A stretch of DNA of 36,393 nt from CAMDTE01 sp964504345 (GTDB lineage Bacteria; Bacteroidota; Bacteroidia; Flavobacteriales; Schleiferiaceae): NCBI GenBank assembly GCA_964504345.1, contig CAZDDX010000012.1:1-36393 (forward strand). The letters run 5' to 3'. The translations under genes and the position numbers were made by a program. Shown piece after piece: positions 23,715 through 32,046 of the stretch; positions within the stretch are counted from its first letter, which is position 1, and each line of letters begins with the position of its first letter. The notes under the pieces are model-generated. The model was given only the letters and a program-made list of their open reading frames with translations, was not told where the DNA came from and ran no database searches.

Positions 23715-26700
23715 ATGTTGCATGCCATCATCCGCTTTTCGGTACGCCAAAAAGCACTCGTCTTTGCGTTGACGGGCGTCGTTGCCCTTTGGGGTCTCAT
23801 CAGCGCCCTGCAACTCCCGGTAGATGCCGTACCGGACATCACCAACAACCAGGTGCAGGTGGTGACCACCGCACCCGCGTTGGCTCCCCAAGAGGTGGAG
23901 CAATTCATCACGTATCCGGTGGAATTGGTCATGGCCAATTTACCCGGTGTTTTGGAAGTACGAAGTGTTTCGCGGTCCGGACTTTCCATCGTCACGGTGG
24001 TCTTTGAGGACAACGTGGAAACGGCCTTGGCCCGACAGCGCGTCAACGAACAAATTCAGGTGGCGCAAGCCAACATCCCCAGCGAATACGGCACGCCCAC
24101 GTTGATGCCGGTCACCACCGGCTTGGGGGAAGTGTACCAGTACACGCTGGAGGTGGATCAAGCGCATCGGTCTGAATACACGCTGGAGGACTTGCGCAGT
24201 TTGCACGATTGGCAGATCAAACGGCAGTTGGCGGGTATTCCCGGTGTGGTAGAGGTCAGTTCGTTTGGCGGCAAGGTCAAACAGTACGAGGTAGCCGTAC
24301 ATCCGGACCGCTTGCAAGAATCCGGCCTGACGATGTCCGATGTGTTTGAGGCCGTGAGCGCGGGAAACCGCAACGCAGGAGGCGCGTACATTGAGAAAGG
24401 CGAGGAAGCCTGGTACATTCGTATGGAAGGCCTGTACCGCCAATTGGAAGACCTCCGATTGGTGGCGCTTCCCACGCATTCTGGCCTTCCCCTCACCGTG
24501 GGCGACATTGCCACGGTTCGGTACGGATTTGCTCCGCGGTACGGGGCACTTACCAAAGATGGCCAAGGAGAAGTTGTTGGTGGGATTTGCCTGATGCTGA
24601 AAGGCGCCAACAGCAACGATGTAACCCACGCCATTGACGAACGTGTGGCGTCCATCCAGTCCACCTTGCCGCCCGGTATCCGCATTGCACCGTACTTGAA
24701 TCGGTCCGAACTGGTGGGCCGAACCCTGGGTACGGTGGAGCGAAATTTACTCGAAGGAGCCTTGGTGGTGGGCTTGTTGCTCTTCTTCCTTTTGGGCAAC
24801 TGGCGCGCCGCACTGGTGGTAACCAGCGTCATTCCCCTGTCCTTGCTTTTTGCTTTGGGGTGCATGCGTTTTTTTGGCGTTTCCGCCAACCTCATGTCTT
24901 TGGGAGCCATTGACTTTGGCATTGTGGTGGACGGTGCGGTCATTGTGGTGGAGGCAACTTTGATGGCCTTTCACCGCGGCGGCTTGTTGAGCGCCAAAGA
25001 CCGAGACGAAACGGTGATAGAAAGTGCTGGGTCCATCTACGGCTCCGCCGCTTTTGGGGTGTTGATCATTCTGGTGGTCTTCTTGCCCATCCTCACCTTG
25101 AGCGGAATTGAAGGCAAAATGTTCAAGCCCATGGCCCAAACCGTGGTCTTTACTCTATTGGGGGCCTTGTTGTTCAGCACCACCTACGTGCCCGCACTCG
25201 TGGCGTTGGTCTTGCGTCCGGAGGTTGAGGAGAATCGGTCCGAACGGTTCTTTCATCGGCTGAGGGATCGGTACGTTCGGATTTTGGATTGGACGTTGCA
25301 GCGGGGTCGTGCGGTCTTGACAGTCGTTGTAGCCGCCTTTGCCTTGGCCATTTGGGGATTTTCGCAATTGGGCAGCGTCTTTTTACCCAGTTTGGAGGAG
25401 GGCGATTTGGCCATGCAGGTTTCCATACCCACTGGGAGCAACCTGCAGGAAATGATTCGGGTAACCACGTCGGCCGAAAAGAAATTAAAGGAGCATTTTC
25501 CCGAGGTGCGCCACGTGGTGAGTAAAATTGGCACGGCTGAGGTTCCCACAGACCCCATGCCCGTAGAGGCCGCAGACGTTATGGTTTTGTTGGAACCCAA
25601 AGAAAAATGGACCTCCGCCTCCACTCGCGAGGAGTTGGTAGGCCAAATGGAAGCGGTATTGGATGGTGTATGGGGCGCTCAGTTTGAATTTACGCAACCC
25701 ATTCAGCTTCGCTTCAACGAATTGATCAGCGGCTCAAAGTCCGATATTGCCCTGCTGGTGTACGGGGATCATTTGGATACCTTGGCGAACGTGGCGCAAA
25801 AAATGGCGGCGGCAGTTCGGGGCATTCCCGGAGCGGAAGACGTCAAGGTAGAAGCCACGCAAGGCATGAAGTTTCACCGCTGGGTGCCCAATCGCCAAGC
25901 ACTGGCGTACCACGGTGTTTCCGCACAGCAAGTGGGCGAAATTTTGGAAATGGCCTATGCCGGGCAAATTGCCGGAAGTGTTTTTGAAGACCAAAAAAGG
26001 TTTGACGTGGCGGTGCGACTTTCCCCAGAAGAACGACTGGACGGGAGCGGGCAAGCACTGTTCGTTCGAAACCACAACGGAGACCGGGTACCGCTCCATG
26101 CGGTGACGGATCGGGTGGAAACCGTTGGGCCGTCGCAAATCAGCCGTTCCAAGGCCAGTCGTCGCATTTCCGTTGGAATCAACGTACGGGGACGGGACGT
26201 GGCTTCCGTGGTGGCGGACATTGAGCGGGCTGTTGGCGAAAAAGTGGTTCTGCCCCCTGGATACTCCTTGCACATTGGGGGTGATTTTGAAAACCTACAG
26301 CAAGCTTTAGACCGATTAAAAATTGCCGTACCTGTGGCATTGGCCCTCATCTTCGCCCTGCTCTACCTAGCTTTTCGGAGTGCGGCTTTTGCCGCCTTGG
26401 TGTTCAGTGCCATTCCTTTGTCCGCCCTGGGCGGCATTGCAGCATTGGCCCTTCGCGGCATGCCGTTCAGCATTTCCGCCGGAATCGGCTTCATCGCCTT
26501 GTTTGGCGTCGCGGTTTTGAACGGTCTCGTTCTCGTGGCACGCGTTCGTCAATTGGAATCCACTGGGGTGGCCTGGTCCAAGGCTGTAGTAGCGGGTAGT
26601 GCGGACCGACTCCGTCCTGTTTTGGTTACAGCAACCGTGGCTGCTTTAGGGTTTGTACCCATGGCTTTCTCCTCTTCCGCCGGAGCCGAGGTGCAAAAGC

Positions 26701-28007
26701 CGTTGGCCACGGTGGTCATTGGCGGGTTGGTTTCTGCTACGGTGCTTACCCTGGGCGTGTTGCCGATTTTGTTGATCCGGCTCAAAAAGTGGCTGCCGGG
26801 GTCTTATGCATCCGTTGCTGCCGGAACGACGGGCGTGCTGTTGCTGCTGGTGTTCTCAAGCAGCACGGCTTGGGGGCAAACGCAACCTTGGCCCTCCTTG
26901 GCTGCGGTTCAAGAACAGGCCTTGCGCGTACACGCCGACGTGGCGAGCGCTCAAGGAAACCAACGCATTGCGCAATTGAAGCCCAATGTGCTGCTGGGTG
27001 CCGCCCAAGGCACTGTTCAATACGGCCAAATGAACGCCGAGCCGCGGGATTACTACTTCAGCTTGGAACAACCCCTGGGTTCGCTAGCGGAACACGTGCG
27101 TCGATGGCGTCGTAACGAGTCCGAGATCGGCTTGCGTGCTACCGAACTGGAATTGACGCAGCAGGCCGTATCCCTTGCGGCGGCGTTGGCCTATGCGGAC
27201 TACTGGCGTTGGGGGCGCGAGTGTGCGTGGCGCAGCCAATGGACAGCGCGCTTGAATCAAGACGCCGCTCGGGTGGACGCTCGGGTTGCGCAAGGAGATT
27301 GGAGCACCGCCGATGGTGCGGCGTTTCGGTTGCTGCGCAACCGCTGGCAGTCCGATTTGGTGGCCGCACAAGCCAAATGGGCAGAAAGCGCATCCCTGCT
27401 CGCCGCATTGACGCACCAAAGGTGGACCGCTGTTCTGGAGGTAACCCCAACACTTCCGGAACACCTAACGATGGAGCCGTCGGCCGATACCGCTCTTGCT
27501 CCTCGTTTCCTGCGTTGGGCCCAAGAATCTGCCCACTTGGCGCAAGCAGAAGCAATGCTGACCAAAACGCAGTGGGCGCCGCAGTGGAGCGTGGGTGGAT
27601 TTCAACAGCAATTGGAGCGGGTAAACGGATTCAACGGTTTGTATTTGGGCGTATCCCTACCCATTGCCGCGCATGTGCCGCTCAAAAACAGCGCAATTGC
27701 CAGGGTTCAACAAGCTACCGTTGAAGCGCAAGCAACACAGTCCCTTGTGGATTGGCACGCCAAGAAAGAGGCAGCCTGGCACCAATGGACGGCCTGGAAA
27801 ACTGCCTCAGCACAGGCTATTTCCGCCCAAAAAGATGCCGACCTATTGCTCCGTGTATTGACCACCCAACTGGAATTGGGGGAACTTTCTTTTTCCGACT
27901 TTTTCTTGCAATCCAACGCAGCGCTTGAGGGGGGGGTCTCCGCCCTCCTCCAAGAAACTGAACGCTTCCGCAGCGCTGCCCTACTTAACTTTTATACCGA
28001 CAAATAA
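23715..28007 (+). CDS. CzcA/CusA heavy-metal RND pump fused to a TolC-like outer-membrane domain
   Basis: Proton-driven heavy-metal exporter of the HME-RND family, 1430 residues. Residues 1 to about 1040 are the pump: first helix near 15-33, then LPVDAVPDITNNQVQV (34-49), which is the family signature. TM4 GAIDFGIVVDGAVIVVE carries the proton-relay acids D400, D406 and E413, as in CzcA. After a hydrophobic segment (GVLLLLVFSSSTAWG), residues 1056-1430 form a TolC/CzcC-like coiled-coil domain (ALAYADYW, GLYLGVSLPI). This outer-membrane factor is about 375 residues and normally separate. The same fusion is common in Bacteroidota. The ATG at 23715 gives the family N-terminus MLHAIIRFSV; a TTG at 23667 is also in frame. 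A G8 run (27929-27936) lies near the 3' end. The metal (Cu, Zn, Co, Cd) is not evident. Confidence 0.93.
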   Translation: MLHAIIRFSVRQKALVFALTGVVALWGLISALQLPVDAVPDITNNQVQVVTTAPALAPQEVEQFITYPVELVMANLPGVLEVRSVSRSGLSIVTVVFEDNVETALARQRVNEQIQVAQANIPSEYGTPTLMPVTTGLGEVYQYTLEVDQAHRSEYTLEDLRSLHDWQIKRQLAGIPGVVEVSSFGGKVKQYEVAVHPDRLQESGLTMSDVFEAVSAGNRNAGGAYIEKGEEAWYIRMEGLYRQLEDLRLVALPTHSGLPLTVGDIATVRYGFAPRYGALTKDGQGEVVGGICLMLKGANSNDVTHAIDERVASIQSTLPPGIRIAPYLNRSELVGRTLGTVERNLLEGALVVGLLLFFLLGNWRAALVVTSVIPLSLLFALGCMRFFGVSANLMSLGAIDFGIVVDGAVIVVEATLMAFHRGGLLSAKDRDETVIESAGSIYGSAAFGVLIILVVFLPILTLSGIEGKMFKPMAQTVVFTLLGALLFSTTYVPALVALVLRPEVEENRSERFFHRLRDRYVRILDWTLQRGRAVLTVVVAAFALAIWGFSQLGSVFLPSLEEGDLAMQVSIPTGSNLQEMIRVTTSAEKKLKEHFPEVRHVVSKIGTAEVPTDPMPVEAADVMVLLEPKEKWTSASTREELVGQMEAVLDGVWGAQFEFTQPIQLRFNELISGSKSDIALLVYGDHLDTLANVAQKMAAAVRGIPGAEDVKVEATQGMKFHRWVPNRQALAYHGVSAQQVGEILEMAYAGQIAGSVFEDQKRFDVAVRLSPEERLDGSGQALFVRNHNGDRVPLHAVTDRVETVGPSQISRSKASRRISVGINVRGRDVASVVADIERAVGEKVVLPPGYSLHIGGDFENLQQALDRLKIAVPVALALIFALLYLAFRSAAFAALVFSAIPLSALGGIAALALRGMPFSISAGIGFIALFGVAVLNGLVLVARVRQLESTGVAWSKAVVAGSADRLRPVLVTATVAALGFVPMAFSSSAGAEVQKPLATVVIGGLVSATVLTLGVLPILLIRLKKWLPGSYASVAAGTTGVLLLLVFSSSTAWGQTQPWPSLAAVQEQALRVHADVASAQGNQRIAQLKPNVLLGAAQGTVQYGQMNAEPRDYYFSLEQPLGSLAEHVRRWRRNESEIGLRATELELTQQAVSLAAALAYADYWRWGRECAWRSQWTARLNQDAARVDARVAQGDWSTADGAAFRLLRNRWQSDLVAAQAKWAESASLLAALTHQRWTAVLEVTPTLPEHLTMEPSADTALAPRFLRWAQESAHLAQAEAMLTKTQWAPQWSVGGFQQQLERVNGFNGLYLGVSLPIAAHVPLKNSAIARVQQATVEAQATQSLVDWHAKKEAAWHQWTAWKTASAQAISAQKDADLLLRVLTTQLELGELSFSDFFLQSNAALEGGVSALLQETERFRSAALLNFYTDK

Positions 28008-29122
28008 TGAAACCTATTCTTTTTTATTCCGGCCTTTTGCTTGCAGGCATCTTGGTGGCTTGCCAATCCACTCCTAGCAATCCAGAGCCCGAAACCTCTT
28101 ATTCCAAAAACGGGTTGCGCTTGTGGAACGATTCCGCCATGGCCGCCAACGGTGTGGAAGTTGGAGTTCCCACAGAGCAAGCGTTTGGCAGCGGTTTGCG
28201 TGCCAACGGACGCGTGGACATTCCGCCGCAAAGCAGGGCCTCTCTGACGGCCCCATTGGGCGGTTTCGTTCGGTTTTTGGGACCGTACGAGGGTTCCTTT
28301 GTTCGCAAAGGCGAGGTTTTGGCCCGGTTGGACGACCCCAGCTATGTTGAAAAACAAAAGGAGTTTCTCTCTGCCGCTGCGTCGTACGAATTAGCGAATG
28401 AAGCGTACCGTCGAGCTGAAAAACTGAATGAGGCCTCCGCCAGCAGCGCGCGCGAATGGCAGCAAGCGGTTGCCAACCGCGAAGAAGCGCACGCACGTTG
28501 GTCAGCAGCCCGCGAGGTGGTGCGTCAATTGGGATTCAATCCGGAACAAATTCAGAAAAACGGCATTCAGAAAAGTTTGTCCCTGGTGGCCCCATTTGCC
28601 GGATACGTTCGTTCCGTCCACGCCAATTTGGGTCAGTACGTTTCTCCGCAACAAGATGTCATTACCCTGGAGGACCCAACGCACGTCCACCTGGAGTTGG
28701 CTGTTTTTCAAAACGACATTGCCACTCTCAAACGCGGACAACGCTTTGTGTACCAAGTAGGATCGGACCCCACCCAATTCAGCGGAATCATTCAAGAAAT
28801 AGGACAAGCTCAGTCTTCGGAAGGTCATTTTGTGGTGCACGGACACCCCGACCAACTTCCGGAATCGGGCCTGCGTACCGGACAGTTCATTCGCGCCACC
28901 ATCCAAACGCAGCAGGCCGTGCGGTGGGCACTGCCGGAAGATGCCGTCGTTTACAAAGACAATCAACCGTTCGTTTTGCGCAAAACCAAAAACGGCTTGG
29001 AGTTTCAATCCGTGCGCATCAGCCACCATGAAAACGGCTGGGTGGGTTTTGAAGATTTGGCAAAGGGTACGTACGTTGTGAAGCAGGCGCACCTCTTGTT
29101 GCAACCAGAAGAAGCCGAGTAA
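28007..29122 (+). CDS. Periplasmic adaptor of the metal efflux system (CzcB/CusB-like lipoprotein)
   Basis: Membrane-fusion protein that links the RND pump to the outer-membrane channel, 371 residues. The signal peptide ends in the lipobox LVAC with C19 as lipidation site. Then come a barrel-sandwich half (RVDIPPQSRASLTAPLGGFV, and after the hairpin SLVAPFAGYVRSVHANLGQYV), a helical hairpin of about 75 residues (115-190), and the beta-barrel domain. There is no N-terminal or C-terminal Cys/His metal motif such as that in CusB. The ATG shares its first base with the last base of the CzcA stop (TAATG), so translation is coupled. It is the last gene of the operon; I see no clear terminator in the 43 bases before the convergent yigZ stop. 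Confidence 0.93.
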   Translation: MKPILFYSGLLLAGILVACQSTPSNPEPETSYSKNGLRLWNDSAMAANGVEVGVPTEQAFGSGLRANGRVDIPPQSRASLTAPLGGFVRFLGPYEGSFVRKGEVLARLDDPSYVEKQKEFLSAAASYELANEAYRRAEKLNEASASSAREWQQAVANREEAHARWSAAREVVRQLGFNPEQIQKNGIQKSLSLVAPFAGYVRSVHANLGQYVSPQQDVITLEDPTHVHLELAVFQNDIATLKRGQRFVYQVGSDPTQFSGIIQEIGQAQSSEGHFVVHGHPDQLPESGLRTGQFIRATIQTQQAVRWALPEDAVVYKDNQPFVLRKTKNGLEFQSVRISHHENGWVGFEDLAKGTYVVKQAHLLLQPEEAE

Positions 29123-29165
29123 AGGGTGCTGCGGTGACTCGTTTTGGACCCTAGAACCTTGAATG

Positions 29166-29771
29166 CTAACGGACGGGGCCTCCCGTTGCATCCACTAATT
29201 GGAGCGGTGAACCGTACGCCAAGCAACAAGCTTTCCACTGGGATTCCAAATGATTTGGGATGTCCACCTCCAGAACGCACTCGCTGTCAACGTGTTGGGA
29301 TCGAACCGTCCCCTCCACCTCGCGGATCCAACGAAGGGCCGTAGACAAATCGGAGTAATCGCAGTGAACCCACCAGGTTTGAACGGGAACAAAAGGGGCC
29401 CAAGCACCAGCTTTAAGCGCCAACTCTGCTGCTCCGCGGTATGCGCGAATAAGCCCAGGAACCCCCAGCAGCGTTCCGCCAAAGTAGCGCACCACTCCCA
29501 CCGCAGTACGTACTGCCTCAGCAGATTGCAGGGCATGCAGGATGGGGCGCCCGGTACTGCCCGACGGTTCTCCGTCGTCGTCCCAACGTTCCCATTCTCC
29601 GTCCCAACGAACGGCTGAACCCACGTGACGTGCCTTGGGATGCAGCGCACGAATCGATTGAATCCAAGGCGCCGCTGCTTCCGGTTCCGACAACGGTGCG
29701 GCATAAGCAATGAACTTACTGCCTTTTACCACCCACTGTGCCTCTGTTGGTTCTAACAATACGTTTGCCAC
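29166..29771 (-). CDS. YigZ/IMPACT family protein
   Basis: Protein of the UPF0029/IMPACT family, 201 residues, related to E. coli YigZ and yeast Yih1. The signature is DDDGEPSGSTGRPI (64-77) followed by VVRYFGGTLLGVPGLIRAY. The C-terminal DUF1949-like ferredoxin fold (about 130-195) is present. The molecular role in bacteria is not settled; in eukaryotes the family modulates Gcn2 signalling. The start is a GTG (29769-29771). A TAGGTTTG box ends 4 bases upstream, so the transcript would start at or beside the GTG. The gene is divergent from trxA and convergent with the metal efflux operon. Confidence 0.93.
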   Translation of the reverse strand: MANVLLEPTEAQWVVKGSKFIAYAAPLSEPEAAAPWIQSIRALHPKARHVGSAVRWDGEWERWDDDGEPSGSTGRPILHALQSAEAVRTAVGVVRYFGGTLLGVPGLIRAYRGAAELALKAGAWAPFVPVQTWWVHCDYSDLSTALRWIREVEGTVRSQHVDSECVLEVDIPNHLESQWKACCLAYGSPLQLVDATGGPVR

Positions 29772-29775
29772 ACCA

Positions 29776-29783
29776 CAAACCTA
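29776..29783 (-). promoter_or_regulatory. -7 box of yigZ
   Basis: TAGGTTTG on the minus strand, 4 bases before the GTG start, predicting a leaderless mRNA. No clear -33 element. Confidence 0.5.
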
Positions 29784-29806
29784 CGGGCGCAAACTGAAAT
29801 GTTCAG

Positions 29807-29814
29807 TACCTTTG
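29807..29814 (+). promoter_or_regulatory. -7 box of trxA and the heptose genes
   Basis: TACCTTTG followed by C on the plus strand, 21 bases before the trxA ATG. It is back to back with the yigZ box 23 bases away. Confidence 0.65.
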
Positions 29815-29835
29815 CACAAACAAATACAAGCTGCT

Positions 29836-30153
29836 ATGGCTTTAGAACTGAACGACACGAACTTCGAAGAATTGGTACTGAAATCCGATAAGCCCGTATT
29901 GGTGGATTTTTGGGCAGAATGGTGTGGACCTTGCCGCATGGTGGGCCCCATTGTTGAAGAATTGGCAGCTGATTTTGATGGCCGGGCTGTGGTTGGCAAA
30001 GTAAACGTTGATCAACACCAAGGCATTGCCATGGAGTTTGGCATCCGCAACATTCCTACCCTTTTGATCTTCAAGGGCGGACAAATTGTAGACAAGCAGG
30101 TGGGCGTTGCGCCAAAGCCCGCTTTGGCACAAAAATTAGAAGCGGCGCTTTAA
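29836..30153 (+). CDS. trxA: Thioredoxin
   Basis: Cytoplasmic protein disulfide reductase, 105 residues, typical length. The active site WCGPC has C30 and C33, preceded by VLVDFWAEW, and the cis-proline loop is RNIPTLLIF. The last conserved segment is ...PKPALAQKLEAAL. It is driven by the box at 29807-29814. The heptose fusion gene begins only 9 bases after its stop, so thioredoxin appears to head that operon, an unusual partnership without an obvious functional reason. Confidence 0.96.
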   Translation: MALELNDTNFEELVLKSDKPVLVDFWAEWCGPCRMVGPIVEELAADFDGRAVVGKVNVDQHQGIAMEFGIRNIPTLLIFKGGQIVDKQVGVAPKPALAQKLEAAL

Positions 30154-30162
30154 GCGTTGCCT

Positions 30163-32046
30163 GTGGTTAAACAAGCGGTTATCCTGGCCGGTGGACGCGG
30201 AACGCGTTTAGCGGCGGCCTATCCGGGCATACCCAAGCCCCTGGTTCCCGTTGCGGGAATTCCGTTGGCGGAACGATTGGTCCGTCAACTGGTGGAGCAG
30301 GGAATTGATCGTATTACGCTTACAGTTTTTCACGACGCCGAACGGATCCGTGCCCATTTTGGGGACGGATCCGCTTTTTTGTGCCAAATAGACTACCTAT
30401 TTGAGCCTGCCCCCATGGGCTCTGCCGGTATATTGCATCAACTGGCCAACCGAACCAAAGAAACCGTTTTGGTGGTGTACGGAGACGTTTTGGCGGACGT
30501 AGATTGGCAGCGGTTTGCGCTATTCCACCAACAACACCAAGCGGATGCTACCCTTTTGGTGCACCCCAACGACCACCCGCACGATTCCGATTTGGTTGAA
30601 TTGGACGGTGACCAACGCGTTTTGGCCGTCTTGTCCAAGCCGCACCCGCCCGGACGAATGGCCCGAAACGTGGTGAATGCCGGCGCGTACTTATTTGAAC
30701 CCATTTGTTGGCAACACATTCCATCGGAACGGCCCGTTGATTTTGGTGCTAATTTGTTGCCCCATTGGTGTTCCTTCATGCGCGTTTTTGGGTACAATAC
30801 TCCGGAATACATCAAGGACATGGGAACCCCGGAACGCATACAACAAGGGGAAGCAGCCTTAGCGTCCGGAAAAGTGGCGGGACGCTCCCTCCGAAATCCC
30901 CAACGGGCACTATTTCTGGACCGCGACGGAGTTTTGAACGAAGACACGGACCTGATTCATCGACCCGAAGACCTTCATCTGTTCCCTTGGACAGCGGAAG
31001 CGGTGCGCGCCATCAACAAGAGTTCCTATTTGAGCGTGGTGGTTACCAACCAAAGCGTGGTGGCTCGTGGGCTTACCGACGAGGCCGGACTCAACCGAAT
31101 TCACGCCAAGTTGGATACAGAATTGGGGGCCGGCGGTGCTTATTTGGATGCCCTCTACTACTGTCCGCACCACCCCGACGGTGGCTTTCCCGGCGAGGTT
31201 GCAGCGTACAAGATTCCCTGCACGTGCCGCAAACCGCAAGCCGGTATGCTTTTGGCTGCCGCCGAACGTTTTCAAATCGACCTGAGCGCCAGCTGGATGA
31301 TTGGCGATTCTGCCCGAGACATGGGCGCCGCTCGTGCCGCCGGCGTAGAACCGGTAGGCGTACGCACCGGCCACGGCCTGAAAGGCACCGCTCTGCGCCC
31401 GGATTTCTTGTTTGACAATGTACTGGACGCCGTACACTACCTAGTGGAACAACCCTTCTCCAATTTATTCAATGAGGGATTGCAACGACTTGATAATCAT
31501 AAAATTGAATCCAAAAAACCATTCGTAATTGCCATGGGTGGTCCCGCTCGGTCGGGCAAATCCACCGCGGCAGCCGGTTTGGCGCGCGCGTTTCGGCAAG
31601 AAGGCCACACCGTGGAATTGGTGCGGCTGGACGATTGGTTGCTCCCCGCGGAACAACGCGATTCTTCAGAAACAGGGCCTTGGCGGGCCTATCCCCAGGA
31701 GGTGTTGAATGAGGCGCTCCACGATCTTTTGGTGGACGGCAAGACCGTTACCGCGCCGGGATATTCCGTTCGACCGGATTGGCCCGCACGCGAAACGCAT
31801 TACGCTCCTGCGGAGGTGGTGTTGGTGGAAGGCGTGGTGGCCTTGGGATTGGAGTCTGTGCGCCAAGCGGCTCATTGGGCCGTGGGCGTGACCGCATCGG
31901 AGTCCACCCGCAGGTTGCGCTACGAACGCTACCAGGCTTGGCGCGGCTTGCCCGCAGACGAGGCCGAATGGAAGCGTCGGGAACAACACGAGGTGTCTGC
32001 AGTGGAAAAGGACCTTATCTTCGCGCAAACGCTCGTTTCGCTGTGA
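30163..32046 (+). CDS. Three-domain heptose enzyme: nucleotidyltransferase (HddC-like) + HAD phosphatase (GmhB-like) + uridine-kinase-like P-loop domain
   Basis: A 627-residue fusion. Residues 1 to about 235 are a sugar-nucleotide transferase (GGRGTRL at 10-16, GIPKPLVPVAG, DMGTPERI), the HddC type that makes GDP-heptose. Residues about 245-430 are a GmhB-type HAD phosphatase with FLDRDGVLNED (253-261), the zinc site CPHH...CTC (C334, H336, C353, C355) and GDSARDMGAA. Residues about 453-627 are a P-loop kinase domain: Walker A GPARSGKST with K466, LDDWLL like the DDFY of uridine kinases, and LVEGVVAL. The first two domains match consecutive late steps of GDP-D-glycero-alpha-D-manno-heptose synthesis. 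The third has no assigned step. The start has no ATG; I chose GTG 30163 (TTG 30157 also possible). The join at about 31461-31530 is AT-rich (20 of 70 G or C). The stop overlaps the hddA start (GTGA). Confidence 0.88.
   Translation: MVKQAVILAGGRGTRLAAAYPGIPKPLVPVAGIPLAERLVRQLVEQGIDRITLTVFHDAERIRAHFGDGSAFLCQIDYLFEPAPMGSAGILHQLANRTKETVLVVYGDVLADVDWQRFALFHQQHQADATLLVHPNDHPHDSDLVELDGDQRVLAVLSKPHPPGRMARNVVNAGAYLFEPICWQHIPSERPVDFGANLLPHWCSFMRVFGYNTPEYIKDMGTPERIQQGEAALASGKVAGRSLRNPQRALFLDRDGVLNEDTDLIHRPEDLHLFPWTAEAVRAINKSSYLSVVVTNQSVVARGLTDEAGLNRIHAKLDTELGAGGAYLDALYYCPHHPDGGFPGEVAAYKIPCTCRKPQAGMLLAAAERFQIDLSASWMIGDSARDMGAARAAGVEPVGVRTGHGLKGTALRPDFLFDNVLDAVHYLVEQPFSNLFNEGLQRLDNHKIESKKPFVIAMGGPARSGKSTAAAGLARAFRQEGHTVELVRLDDWLLPAEQRDSSETGPWRAYPQEVLNEALHDLLVDGKTVTAPGYSVRPDWPARETHYAPAEVVLVEGVVALGLESVRQAAHWAVGVTASESTRRLRYERYQAWRGLPADEAEWKRREQHEVSAVEKDLIFAQTLVSL

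Noticed and set aside
23210..24046. 278-codon minus-strand frame across the start of the metal efflux operon
   Set aside because: It overlaps two plus-strand genes and the gap between them, with low-complexity Arg/Ser/Thr composition and no promoter.
29123..29165. Terminator between czcB and yigZ
   Set aside because: Only a weak AGGGT...ACCCT pairing with a long loop and no T run; not enough to call.
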